64,000 bases of DNA. It comes from Heterobilharzia americana. Taxonomy: Eukaryota > Platyhelminthes > Trematoda > Strigeidida > Schistosomatidae. The stretch covers positions 116,774,741-116,838,740 of the forward strand of contig OX104127.1 in NCBI GenBank assembly GCA_944470555.2. Reading direction: 5' to 3'. Below, piece by piece: positions 29,101-43,400 of this stretch. Made by a program: the position numbers and the translations under genes. The notes under the pieces were generated by a model, which worked only from the letters and a program-made list of their open reading frames with translations, did no database searches and was not told where the DNA came from. Every line of letters starts with the position of its first letter. The first letter of the stretch is position 1.

Positions 29101-32100
29101 TTGGTGATGAGACTGGAAATAATTCTTGATGGGGAAGACTTGTTCACTGTTTGTATTAAGTGAATACTTACTAAATCGTTTGCGAATCGCTTTAACCGAT
29201 CATTGTTTTTCATGGCCTAGCCTAGTAGTATGAACTATATTTCTGTTGCAAATCGTTTTATCCAAGTCACAACTTTTGAAGTCTGTCAATAAACTGTCAC
29301 TAGCCGTCGAAATATACTACTAAACATTATGAGCACTTTAGTTATTACTCATTGTTACTTATCTTTGCAACGTCCCTACTTAGTAATAATGTGCACAGTG
29401 TCGAACCTCTCATATCGTTCACTGGTGCACTTGTACTTCCCATCTTTTGAATTTATCTACTGATAGAAACCCGCAATTCTAATCTTACATGTCAGCTACC
29501 TGTATTTAGTTTTATTCCGTACATAAGAAGAATATTCTTGTTATCGGGTCACAGTTAAAGTAGATAATTTTCTTTTCTTTTTCCTAAGCACAATACTAAG
29601 TGATATATTTGATCCAAGCTGTTTATCACTAGTTAGTTTTTTTCTGCTTCCTAATTTTAATTCATCTACTTGTCTGCTGTGAAAACGGTTCTGAAAGCAA
29701 GTGGATATGCTCTTAAGATGTAAAATCAACTCATCGATTCCTCATACGTTTACGTATTCGATTTTTTTCTGCATCTCTAGTGTGGAAGATCACAATACTT
29801 CCTAATTATTCATTTTGAAATGTAGTATATTCATAATCTCTGACTGTGTTCCAGTAACTACGTCATGAGTACACTTAATTGTATAGGAAACAATAATATC
29901 TGCGGACTTTTTCTTATCATGAATAAACTAATCAAATAATAACTTATTCAATGACCACCACCTTGCGTTAAGTCAAACTATGGTGTAAGGAGTATATATT
30001 CTGCTACGGACGAAGTTCAACTTCGATTACTGGTTTTTTTTTTAATGAGTTAGCTTCATCTACTTTTCCAAACATCTGGACACATATTCTAAGTTGCAGA
30101 ATGAATAAGTTCATATTTTTGAAGTGCTGAAAATTTAAATGGAGTAGCCCATTAGTTCTTCCTGTTATTCATTGAATCGCTAAAGTATGCTATTTATCAA
30201 ATGAATAAACAAGATTGATATTTTCCATATTATTTGACCTTTAACCTGATCGAACGATATGGTCCTTTTTCGTATTGATTGTAGTCTGATCTTACAATAC
30301 ATTTTCACATACGAAATAAGCAGACATTTTCAATTGATATCATCTTACTGTTCTACGGAAATATCGCTAGAAAGCTATTTAAAAAGTAACGATACACTGA
30401 TATCTACAATTTTTGTACATTTCTGTAATTGATGCACTCGTGCAATTTAATGAGTCTATCCGTAGGACAGATGGTTCCATAACTGACTTGCAGAATACAG
30501 GACTGAAATAGTGTGTAGAACTCAGTAAAGATTAGTTCAAACTTCCTCTCACTACCTTTCAATGACCAACTATCCAATTGAAGTATGAATAGCGATAAGA
30601 TACATGGATTTCGAATATTGGTAATGTTGAAAAGTCAGTAAATAATCTGAAATGGGTAAAGGTAACGCCTCATAATAGACTACTACCAATTGTATTTAAA
30701 GATTCCAACTAAGATTTCCGGATAGACTAATTAAGGTACCTGTGTGTGAAACTCTAACATGTTTCTCTCCAAATGGTAACAAACATTGGTTGTACTTCGA
30801 GATGGAAATGTTTTCTTGAAGAATCAACCTAGCTGACCTAGTGTTTTTGAAAATCGACATCGTTGGAGTTAGGCAGGCTTCAGACGTGGTGGTGGGTGGA
30901 TCGACCTGGTCTTAGAACACAGGTATATTTACCAGCGCTCTATTTTGGGTGTATTTCTCGTTCTGGAGGTGACATTTAAATTTGTTGGTGAAATTCTTGT
31001 GTCTTTTGCTGTAAATAATATCTACGGATTGCATTACCTTATTGCATCCCCTTAGTTAAGTAATTGTCGATGCGTCACTGCTTCTTTTAGTTGCTTTTTC
31101 TTTCTGGAGTTCATAAATGAAGATCTCACTTCTAGTCGTTTTTAAACAAACCTAGATTACACAGAGTACATAGTCCTCTTAGATTAAGACTCCGAAGAAA
31201 CACACAATTTGCTGGACACCACAACAGAATTTTGTGGGTATCACTTTTTTTTATCTACGAAATGTTGCGTTGTAATTTGTCTACACTTACGTCCAGTTAA
31301 AAAAAAATTTATCATATTTGTTGAACGTGTTACTCACTTAGTTTTTAGTGAATAGGTTGAGGGTTGAAAAAATGTTAGTTCAGACAACATATTCGTCTTG
31401 GGACTTGTCAAATTCTTCATTATTTGGCTTCTGCAACGTAAATCGTTTTGAAACTTGCTATCTACACACTCGAACTTTCAAACTGTTGATTTCTCTTATA
31501 CAACTTGGCATTTGACGAAATTCACTTAAGATACTCGGAGTGCTTATGACTTGTATGCCTGAACGTTCAATCAAACACTGGAGTTAACCCATTCGATCAC
31601 TGGGAAAGAGAGATAATCGTAGTGAAGGAAATTTTTCTTCGTTTTGACAAACTCATTCTCTCGGGTTATACTTTCATGAAATAATGATAATCTTCAGCAA
31701 GCGGCAAAGTACGCTAGATACTAAAAGAAAATAAATATGCATAGATTTAAAACAGGAAAGCAAACAGATTAAAAAAATGAAATACCATTGGATCATATGC
31801 GAGTTATCTCAATTGGTACATCCTCCACAATGAATATGAAAAGAATGAAGGTTGCAAGTGCTTCTTTTAAGGCACAGACAGTTTGCACTTTTGAATAATT
31901 AACGCTTCAGCAATGTTATATGCCAACTAACGCAAAAATAGCGATTCGAATAGCAACTTCTGGCAACTTCGTATTTCGCCACTTTCTCATCAGCTTCTTA
32001 CAATCTGAAATATATAAATGTTGTATTCCAGAAGTATTTGACAGGGTTTTTGCAATTAAATGAAATTAGTTAGCAGTAATCCACATAGTATATTTCTTTA

Positions 32101-35100
32101 CTAACTATGCTGTCATGTTATTCTGCTACAGTGATTGTTTATCCGTTTTCACAAAGGGGAATAGGTATATGATTAATCAGAGGTCCTATTCTTTCTCGTT
32201 TGATATGGCTGAGGCTCAATCTGTGCAAAATTTTAACAGGATTGTCAAAACGGACTGAGCCTTCTGTTACAAAGCCGAAGATACATTTTCATTATCCCCT
32301 TATCAGCTAGGTTGGATAAATTTCAATGAAAAAAAAATAAAAAGACGCAATGCAATATTCCTAATCTGCAAATTCTTACTGTCGTCTAAATCCGGTTACC
32401 ATATTTAGTTTTGTTTGATCATTATTTTAAGAAATCCTCCCGTTTATGTTTATTTCAACTCCTAGATAGAGTTTATGGATATATGTATTCAAGGTCCTGA
32501 AGCAAATAATAAACGCTTGGCTAAACGACTTGCTGCAGAATTATTACTTGCAAAACTAAAACTATGTAATCAGGAGACACCTAGAGTTAAAAGTGTTCTT
32601 CGAGCATCAATCACCTCATCACCATCCACTAATCATGATAAAAATGATATTTCAGAAAATCTTCTCTATGGTAAGTTGTTCATGTTCTCAACACTTTTAT
32701 ATACATTATTATTATTTGTCCCTTGAGTTCCTAGTGGAACATAGGGATTCAGTAGCACGTCTCCATTTCAGTCTCCTCTCTGAGGTCTTCTGAACCTGGC
32801 TCCACTCTACCAAGAAGCTTTCATTTCTTCCTCACATGATTTCCTCCATATCACCCTCGGACGCCCAACTCGAGGGCCTGGCCTGGCGCTTGATGTTCCT
32901 AAACCGTCTTCTCAGTGTATATCCAATCCAGTCCCTCTCCACCTTTTTCTGAATATTTGTTGGCCGATGGGTTCTTGGGCGGTTCGTTGCCAGCCAGAGT
33001 TCCTTTTTGCTCATTCTTATTCTTTCTAGCCATCTGATCTTCAGTATTTAGTGAGCGTAGACGGCAGCTGTTGATGAATGTCTGTAGTTTGTTGGAAATG
33101 CTTTACGTGACGCGCCAAGTCTCTGAACCATATAGAAGCGTTCACTTGCTTGAAATTAGTGTTCGAAATCCGGATCTTGTTCTTTATGCTGAGTGGAGTG
33201 CAGTAGATCTCCACACTGATTTCAGAATAATGGAGGCCTGTCCTGCTTTTCCGATCTTGGCTTTGACATCCTCGTCTGCACCGCCACCTGTAGTTGAAAC
33301 GATGCTGCCCTGGCTAGGTAGGTTAGAGAGACTACTTGCTTTAGGTTTCTTCCATTAATGTTGATTGGTGTTTGTTGTTGTTGGTTGGGCATCACCATCA
33401 CCTCTGTCTTCTCTATATTCACTTGAAGTCCCATGTTCGCTGCCCCACCTCTTCTGTCAACTTGTTTATTCTTCTATGTAGATCTTTGACTTTGTGCGAT
33501 ATTAGACACAAATCATCACTGAAATCCAAGTCTTCTAGAGTCTTTCATCGGTCCAGCCAGCGTATGTCCCTCTTCCCGCTCCTCACTGTTTGTTGCATGA
33601 TCCACTCCACCACAATCAACAAGATCACGGGTGATAGTAGACAGCATTGTCTTACTCCTGTCCTCACTTCAAAAGCATCACTGAGCTGAGCTTCCCATTG
33701 TGAATTACTTGACATGTGGCGTATTCGTATGGCTGTTGAATGAGGTTGATAAGGGTTTGTGGCAGTGAAACCGTAGTGTTGAAGCAGCTGTCTGACAAAT
33801 TACTTCTCGGTCGACGCTGTCGATGGCCTTTTCAAAGTCGATGAATTTGAGGTGAGGTAGAGAGTTGACTGTCGTTCTATGCTCTGTTCTATGATGATGC
33901 GTAGGGTAGCGTTGCAATTTGATATGCATGGTGATCTGTACTTCCTGAAGCCAGCCAACCAGCCTGTTTCGGTGGTAATTTTGGATTCAGTGCATCCTTT
34001 AGTCTCTCTAGGATGATGCGGCTTAATATTTTACTTGGAGTGGACAGCGGCATGATTCCGCGCCAGTTCTTGCAAAGACTTAGGTCACCCCTCTTTGGGA
34101 GTTTGACAAGGTAGCCCTTCTTCCAATCTGCAGGTGCCTTTTCTTACTTGCAAACCTCCTGCAGTAGTGGTGTGAGCATGTCCGTTGTTGTCTCTGTGTC
34201 TCTTTTCAGTACTTCTGGCGGGATTCCACCTGGTCCTGTTGCTTTTCCAGATTTCAGCAACTTTATGGCGTTCAGGACTTCACTTCTGCTTTTGTCGGAG
34301 AACTTGTGTTCACTGGTAGTTCTGTGACTGGGCTGCTGGTGGTATTTCGCACGGGTTGCAGGTGGTGGTGCTGGCCTATTCAAGAGTTTTTAAAGTGGTC
34401 AGTCCATTGTTTCTTTTGTTTCTCCTCTTTGCCAACTTGGTTTCCTTCACTATCTCTCATTAGTTTCATTTGTGTTGATCTCTTTGCCAGATGGTAAGCT
34501 AGTTATTTCATATAATGTTATCAGGTCTCTATCTCTTCTACATCCAGCCTGTTTTGCTTCAATTGCAGGTGTCGTGGAAGTGTCTTCTTGTTTGCGCGCA
34601 TTCTTCTTCACTTCTTTGTCCAGTGTAGTGTTTTGTAGGCTGTATTCAGTTCCTCTTTTCGTTGTTCATCCTTACACTGCTTTTGCTTCACCATCTCCCT
34701 CTCCTCTATCAGCTTTCATGTGTCCGGGGAGATCCGTTCCTTGTCCTGTTTCTTCTTCCTTCCTAAAACAGTTATGCAGCTCTCCTCCTACATAGCTTTC
34801 AAAGAGTTCCAGTGTTCACCCACACATGTTTCTTTAGGAACGTAGCTCAATGTTTCCGATTTTGTCCTTATGACTGACTGACGTGAAGACGTCCTTTATA
34901 GTTTCATCCTTCGGTTTCTGTTCCGTGTGTTGAACTTGAACTGTGTGTGGTCTATCACCAACTTCTTTAAAGACTTCCAACTGATTTTGAGGGCGGGTTC
35001 CTTGCACTAGATAGTGGTGTGAGTGGTGTTAGCCTACATCTGCTCCTCTTCTTGATCTGATCTTGTGTCCAGTAGGCTGCGTGTCCACTTTCTTGAGATT

Positions 35101-38100
35101 GAGACAAAGTTGATCTGATTTTTAGTTTGTCCTGGTGTCTGGTGAGATCCATGTGGATTTGTGAATATCCTTGTGTCTGTACACACTACCTCCAATCACG
35201 AATTCGTTGGATGCACAGAAGTCTGCAAACAGTTCTCCATTCTCATTTATCATTTCACCGAGCGCCTCTCTATCCATGATGAGTTCTCTTCCTGTGTTGT
35301 CTACTCCCAGTTTGATATTCATGTCACCTATTAGAATTTTGGTGTCACCAGCTATATTCTTGTCCAATACTGATTGATGTTGTTTATAGAATTGGTCCTT
35401 CTTCTCTTGATCCGCATTATTTGTGGGTGCGTAGTGTAGCATTGTATGATAATGACTTTCCCTCCTTTTGGGCTGAACCTTGCTGTCATGATCCTGATGC
35501 TGGTGGAGATTGGTTCCCACTACTTGAGAGCCTTTGATGCTCCTGGGGACATCATGACAGCAACTCGAGAACTCAGTGTGCTTTTGGTTGTCGTCTAGGT
35601 GACAATATCGGAGTAGATTGTTGACTCCTCTCCAGTTGACAGTTTGGAGAGTCCACTTTAATTCCATTTGCTTTCGCAGATTCTTAGCTTGGTACTTCTG
35701 TGCTATACCTTCCCATGTCTTTGGGAATCTGGTCTGCCTTGCTAGGTTCAGACTTGGTGCGGATATTCCATGTCCCCACGTTTACTTTCACACTCATCGA
35801 GAGAGAGAGAGAGAGGGGACTTATCGGTCAATTGGCTTCCCGAGGGCTTTCACCAACTGGTGTCATTTCGTCTCCCCGATTCTAGCAAGGAATAAGTTTA
35901 CTTTTATTTTCTGTATGTTCTTTGTGCTTTGAAGTTTCTTTGGGGATTTGATTGGTTTTCCGGGGTGGTGTTGGTGGCTTCATGTCCAACCTTCCCCTTT
36001 GTCCGGGCTCAGGACTGGCTAGAAACTAGTTAACGAGTCAACTAGGCGTGTATATTATTGTAAGGCTACTTGTTCAAAAAGGTTGCTTTGGTTGCATACT
36101 GCATCTAACTATCATCGATGTGAGGTATTGAATCATAGTTTTCTTACAGTTGATTCAATCTTTATGGGATTTGTATCTGTTGCGTCGTACGAACTTAATG
36201 AATCATTGTGCTTGTATGCGTTTAATAACTTGTATACATTGTTATTGTGCCGAAATAATATAAGTTATTTGTAACGCGAATAATATGCCACAGTTATTGA
36301 CCGTTAATCTCTGTAATGTGTAGTGCGCTTAAGCAGCCAGTATTCAAAGAAACCCAATATTAGCTTGTACTCAATTTACGTCAATCTCTGGAAGCCTAAT
36401 ATGTACAAACGTCACCAGGTAAAACTACGGATTATTGACCTGTTGCTCTCCGAAAGATGATACACAAGATATGTAACACAAAATGGACATGCTTGTTTGC
36501 TCTCCGAAAGTAGTCAAAGCTCACTGATCTGCCATTCTGTCACTATTGGGCTGTAAGATTGAACTAATTATACAGATGATGAAAGTAAAAGTTCTGAACA
36601 TAGTAACCATTCCATAATTACCAACAAAAGTTAAAATAATCAATAAACAAAGAGAAAAAGAGTTGATAGAATCCAGATATTGCTAAGTCTATGTGCGTGA
36701 CTATTTTCTCTTATTTATCTTCGTTGTGCTTTGTGACTTCTGTAACACTTTAATTTGGCATCATGTATAATCAGGCAATATGCCTTTGCTTGCCCACATC
36801 TTGTTTTATTAACAACTCATTGCCTTAAATACACAAACTCTGATAGTTTAAAGAAAAATATTTTCGATTCAGTTTTCAAGCCTTTTGTATTTCTGTCTCA
36901 ACAGTTTTCTTTCTATGACATTAGTGTTTTAGTTGTTACTATTTTAATCTATTTAGTTCGCCTATTTAAACCTAAAGTAATAATTTCGGCCAGTTTAATC
37001 TTATAAATTCGGTATATCAGTCAATTAGTCTTTTTACAGCAAAGTAACGAAAATTCCCCTACCTTCTATTCTACCTTCAAACCCTACTTAACGTGATTTA
37101 CTTTTTGGTGGCATTGATAATTGCGAAAACATTAAGTCTAACTTTTTCCCTACGAAAACTAGATATTACTGCATTGCCGGAAATCAGTGACAGTGAAGAA
37201 AAGTCAATATCTACGACTGATAAATCAAACAACCTACAGCATCATACTGTTGTTAGTGAGGTAAGCCGGTTGTATTTCATCATACCTTTTCTGTAAGTCA
37301 TATTATTTTTTTTAGATGTTTGCTTACTACCTTCTGGCTTGACTATAACCACTGATGAAATATAATGTTAGTTCAGCACTCAGTTTGTGCGTATTATCAA
37401 CTTCTCTGTTCATATGACAAAAATTGTGTTATGACTATTATCAAATGCTATTGGTTAACCAATGAGTTTAAGCCGTGAATATCAGAACCAATTTTCAAAT
37501 AATATATCACATCCCATATTGCTTTGAGGGTGATAACCAATACCATGTCATACAATCCATTTGGGGTATTCCTCTTGAAGTAATCGTTTGATATTGTCGT
37601 CTTCAAATTAGCTTGGAAAGATTTTCCATTTATTACATTTTTACATTTGTCAGCATCTAAACAGTTTCATCATTGAAGTTCAGGAATGTGGTATACAGTT
37701 TATAGATACCCAAATCAACTTAAGAATTGATTATTTAAAAAAGTTAGACATTAGGTGAATTGTATTTGTCATTGTGATATTTGTACTTCTCAATAAATGA
37801 AACTATTGTTTTCCGAAAGTATAACAATAATTTTCTGTGCATCTTACATAACTATTATCAAAAGTCATATATTTTACTATCGGGTTGATGTCTGTAGACC
37901 AAATATTTGTCCCTATTTATGCTTATCATTTAGACCTACCAGAAACAGGTATTTATTAGAGCAGGGTAACAAAAGTCATGTGAGACTTTTACGTAGCTGG
38001 CTTATGATTCTAGTTGTTTTCTTAACTGGTTTCACCTGCCATAGTTGTTCAATAAGTTTTACGCCTGAACATATAGCTCGTTAGCTTAAGGAGTTAACTT

Positions 38101-40401
38101 TCCCCCAGTGGGTCGCAGACTCGAACGCCATTCTGCCTACCGAAATTTGGACAGCCAAGTATTGCTAAACCTCAAACGATAGGTGTGGTTCATTGCCTAC
38201 TGCATGAATGTACACAAGGTTACTAAGTAGATTTCGGTTGTCGATTCGACGTTTGATCATTTAAAGAAGACTGGATAGCTTTTTGTAAAGCTTTTTTTTG
38301 GCATTACTTGGACTGAACAATGTACAAAAACACAGTATATGATTTTACTTAATACGTAGATATCTATAAGTGTAGTGGTTAGTGCCCGTGTAGCTTTTTA
38401 AATATAGGGGTGACATGGTTTTAAGTGCAGGTTACTCACATTAAAATCATAATCGATTCTTTTGATTTTCGTCCGTAAATGAGGTTGATTAAGGTGGATT
38501 GACAGTAAGATTTTGCACAAACTACCAGCTGTTAAGATTAACGGGGTCTGTTGATTAGCTTTCACCACCATTTTGTGACTGAAACGAGACTTAAACACGT
38601 GGCGATATATCGGCATATTGTTTCCAACCGGTAGCATCCTACGAGATATCTCAGTTCGAGATAACAAATAGATCAACTTCTGTTTGGCAAAGACTACATA
38701 GAATATGGGTTTGAACTGAAATCGTGCTGTATTTTAAGCATATTTGCCTTTGAGTTGCTAGTTTGCATTTTATCGGAAAGCCGTAATTGAGATGGTTCTG
38801 GACAGTCATCTATGCATTGTGATAGGTCACATACTTAGTGGGCGTCCCCATAATGTCGGTCTGCTTTATTAACGTATATATTATGCCGAACCGTAACATA
38901 TCATTATAGTCATGGTTTTAAAAAGTTTCATTCGAACTGAAAAGTGTCAAGAGACTTTTCTTGATTTATTTCTGATAACATGAGAAGCATAAACGTTTAG
39001 TTGTCATTAATTTTGGTTTGTAAAAGCTAAGGATATAGGAAAATGAGCCGGTGTTGATCGATACTTGTTCTAGCACATCAAATCGAGTGAAGTATTATAA
39101 ACATGTCAAGATATTATTATAGAGGGATTTATTATTAGCCTGCATTCTTGTATTATATAAATTTATGTTGTTTTTCAATACTGCAAGTGATCTTCATGTC
39201 AGATTAATCATTCAATTGTCTAAATGTTCATCATCTTTTCATTAGGTTATACATCGAACCTGTTATCCAATGATTTTATGATTAGTGATGTACAGTAGTA
39301 TTTGAGTTTTATTTTATTCAGGGTGTTTGTACCTGGGGTCACTACATAGACTTGAATGTGATAGTTGAGTAGGAGTGTGGTTCAGTGATACGAAAAACTA
39401 GACTGCACTAACTGTAGGTAGAGTTTTGTACGTACTCTTTGCACCTCGTTTGTAGTGGTCATTTAGTGTTGCTAGTCATAGCACATGTAGTATATGAAAT
39501 ATTTGACTAGTGTGTTGATCGTCAACTCCCTCCTGTTGATGAGTTTATCATAATATTTGAGTGATATATGAAGCACTACATAAAAAGATTCGTGGAAAAC
39601 CTTCCAAATTACTTAAATTAGTGTGATCCACTTATTTTTTGCACAAACTGTTTCGGCTTTTAACTGGGACGATTTACATACTCTTAACATATCGTGTTTT
39701 GAATATGTTTATAGGATCAGCATGTGAATTTCAGTTGTACCAGTGATATTCTCGTCTTTGATGATCCAATGAACTGTGGTTCATTGGGAAAACGAGTTTC
39801 TCGTCCTACAAAAAGGTAAGCAAGTTCTAACATCTCTATTGAAATGTTGAATGAATCGGTTAATGTCAGGTATCAGTATTATTTTTTATGATACCTACTG
39901 AATTTAACTATTCACTTCAAGTAAGATTTTTTTTGCAGAAACTTTATAGTAGTGAAATCATAGTGTAGATAAGTTGGGAAAGAAACTTTGTAAAGCCACT
40001 AAATAGTCAGTTATTTTAAGGGTGTAGTCCTATAGTACATCATGCTAGAGAGAATGTATGCATTGATGACTGTAGAGTAACCAATTTCATATTGCTTAGT
40101 CCTCAATGTTGACCTAGTTTGATCGATCTTTTTAGAATGTGGTCGACTAAACTAGGAGACTTAGCATCATGGTGCACTTTGGTTAATGTTAATTGGTTGA
40201 AGGCAATCGGCAGGAAGCTATGAACTTACTTCTTAGGTAGTGACACGAATAGCTCACTGCTAAAGTCTGTGACTGCATTACTGGATGAAGCGGGTTCAAA
40301 TCTCGTAGGAGACATTAGTTTCTTCAAGGTTCCCAGGAACTCTTTGCTGACGAGTCCCAGAAAGTACGAAACCTGGGTTCAGGGCTTCCTGCCCTCAACC
40401 A

Positions 40402-40437
<36 letters not shown>

Positions 40438-43400
40438 CTACTTTGACTACCTTCGTCTTTATTTTTGTATCTTCTCTTTCTACTTTGACGTGCAGGTATG
40501 AGGTGTGGCATCTTGAATTGTTACACAGTAAAACTAGGTTTTACATTAATGTTGACTGACCGCCGACATTTGTAGTGTAACTTGAAAAGAAGACGTTTAG
40601 TGGATATCGTATCAATTGGCGAGTGTGTTTTGGAAACAAAACTGTTGGAACCGATTGATATCATACTTATGAAATCCTCTTGTTGGCCCAGTTTATCAGT
40701 CACTGCTAGTTTAAATAAGTCTGTGGTAAACGCTACTTCTAAAAATGCATATCAGTAGTTTATATACTAACATCGAAAAACGGAGTGTAATATCAATGTC
40801 TGAGTGGAGGTTCCGGAGGGGAGAAGACGAAATTCTGAGTACAAGTATTAAGAGCAAGTGCGCTGCACACTGGAATACCGTAAACGAAAATGTTTGCTAA
40901 TACAGACATCTTATCTTTAATATTTTGATCAATACTGATTGTTGTTTAACTTTACATCTCCCTTCAAAGCAATACTGTTGAGTTGGACTTCAAGACATTA
41001 TGCTAACATTTTATAAATATGAATCTAACTTGATGTAATGACCTTTATTACTAAAAATTAGGAACAGCATATAGTATGAAAATTTAAGTGATTTCATAAT
41101 GTTAATTTTTATGTTATTCAGTGAATAAACTCAACAGTCAAATAATGTTGAGGAATATATTCTTGATATTTGATTCTTGAATACAGTTTTCGAAGATCAT
41201 TTCAATTTAATCATTATGAACAAAACTCTTGTGATATGAATTTAAAGGATGCTGACTGACAAAAGAAATGCACTTCACAACTTTTCATGAGAACTGTAGA
41301 GTTAAATAGTATTTGATAAAAAGTCTCAGTAGGTTTCAAAACGGATTTCTTCTGGTTCTGATTGAGCTGTAGCTCATTAGTCTTAGCACCTTGATTTCCA
41401 GCAGATTGATCACATTTCCGAGCTGAGCTTTACTTACCGAAGTTTAGGCAACTAGTTAGTACCTACCGTTATCCCTCACACAGTAGGTGTGGCTCACCGC
41501 CTACTGTACGAATATGAATCAGGCTCCCGAATGGATTTCGATTTTCTGTTCAAATAAAGTGTCAGCTTAAGGACACATGCACTCTACTCTTAAACACCAA
41601 ATTTTAGGAATTTTTATCTATTAATGATTTTGATATTTGTTCACTACGGAATATAGGTAATTACTTCAGTAGTTTGTTTTCATTCTGCATCATAATGAAA
41701 TGTTAATGAACATATTGTTAGCGGGGGTGAACTATTTTACTCTATTTTCGTTGTCATAAATGAGAGCAATGGTAAATTTAAGCCTTTTGAAAAGGTAGCG
41801 AGTTCTAGTGCAATAGAATGACTCTTTTACCTACCCTTTCGTTTTCAATAAGCGCAATCAAAAAAAAAATCCGATGTGTTGCTCAGTGTTTTATAATTAT
41901 ATTATCGAAGGTATAATAATCACTAATCTGCTAATGGTTGACAAACTGAAAGCCACAGTAACATTATCTGATTATTATCTATTAAACCCGATGTATTTAT
42001 CACGATCTACATAATATCTAGAATTTAGTATGTATGCAGACTGTCGGTTAATTTAAATGGAGCAGCAACAGTTTCAGCACAGCAACATGTATCCGTTTTG
42101 TTTCGTGGCTTCTCATCAGCGACCTACAAATTAAAACAATTTTAACATCAATTTATACAAATGTTTGCATGCATGAGTCAATTATCGGCTTGAAATGAAG
42201 ATAACATTGATATTAGCCTAGTTAAAGACACAAATACAATAACAGTAAATTTGTCAATATATAGAAGAATTGAACGAACATTCTAGAGCGGAAGTTGAAT
42301 ATGGGGGGGGGTGGCGAGATATGTTCGAAAAGATTGCGTAAAATGTGTAAGCATAAGGTCAGTGTTAGCTAAGAGAATAAGATGATTAGAACTCAGATAA
42401 TAAGGTCAAGGGTGTGAAATAGCAAACATCAAACGTTTATGAATCGATAATGATGCGTAAAAATGGCTACCCTAGCAACAAGTGAAATAACCGATTCGAC
42501 TTCTCTGCCTTTCTAGCCGAAATGGAGAAGCTTAATTGGTCATTTCGGTTTTTGCTAGGGTGGCGTTTAAAGTCGCCCTAAAAGCACAATAATTGTTCCG
42601 AATTTGAATAAAGCAAGAACAAAAACATTTACAGGATAAAGTGAGCTCATTTTATTTCACGGCCTTTGATCAGCTACAAACAGTCTACAACTGAAATGAA
42701 ATATTAGTAGTAATAATGACATAACGTACTTTAAATATTGTCAAAAGTACAATCGTTTTTACCATGGTAGGAGCAGAGTGATAACTGTTTCTTTCTGAAC
42801 ACATAAATCCGGTTTTAATCGCTTATAAGCTGCCGCTTCAGGGAAACACGACAAATTCAAATTCATGCACTTATTAATTACTTTGAACGATTTCTGGATA
42901 TCAACTATGACTAAGGTGACGAGCAATGGTGCTATTGTAGACATTTCCACTTCTTTGTCGCAAATTCTTTGGAATATTCTCAAGCATGTGGTCATAAACC
43001 CTTCTTCCTATTCGTTCAATGTATACACTTTGGCGCGTACATGTGAATTGGCGTACGCATTTGGAGGCAACATGAATAAGAAACTTGTCAACTTTTAATT
43101 GTGTCAGTGAGCATCTCGTTTGGTAAAGTAGAATTAACGTAACAGCAGGTTAGGTTCTTTTAAAGGCAGTATGTATTTTGTAATTAATTCTCCCAGAAAC
43201 AACGTCATATTTGAAATAAAGATGTAGGAAAACCGGTTTCTCGACTATATCACACAGCAGTTTTAGTTAGTATATTCTTATACCTACTGAAGAATTAAGG
43301 TTCGGTTAATGTTTTTTCCCCACAGCATTTATTGTCTATCATGTACACATGTTATCAATTCTGTGTTGTAAATGATTGAGTGTTATCATAGTATCAAAAA

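Noticed and set aside
32475..32726. Independent small gene starting at ATG 32475
   Set aside because: The ATG is internal to Staufen exon g; the dsRBD4 helix continues from exon f.
42465..42564. Inverted repeat ggctaccctagcaa / ttgctagggtggc
   Set aside because: Arms are only about 13 bases with one mismatch; no element boundary or target duplication seen.
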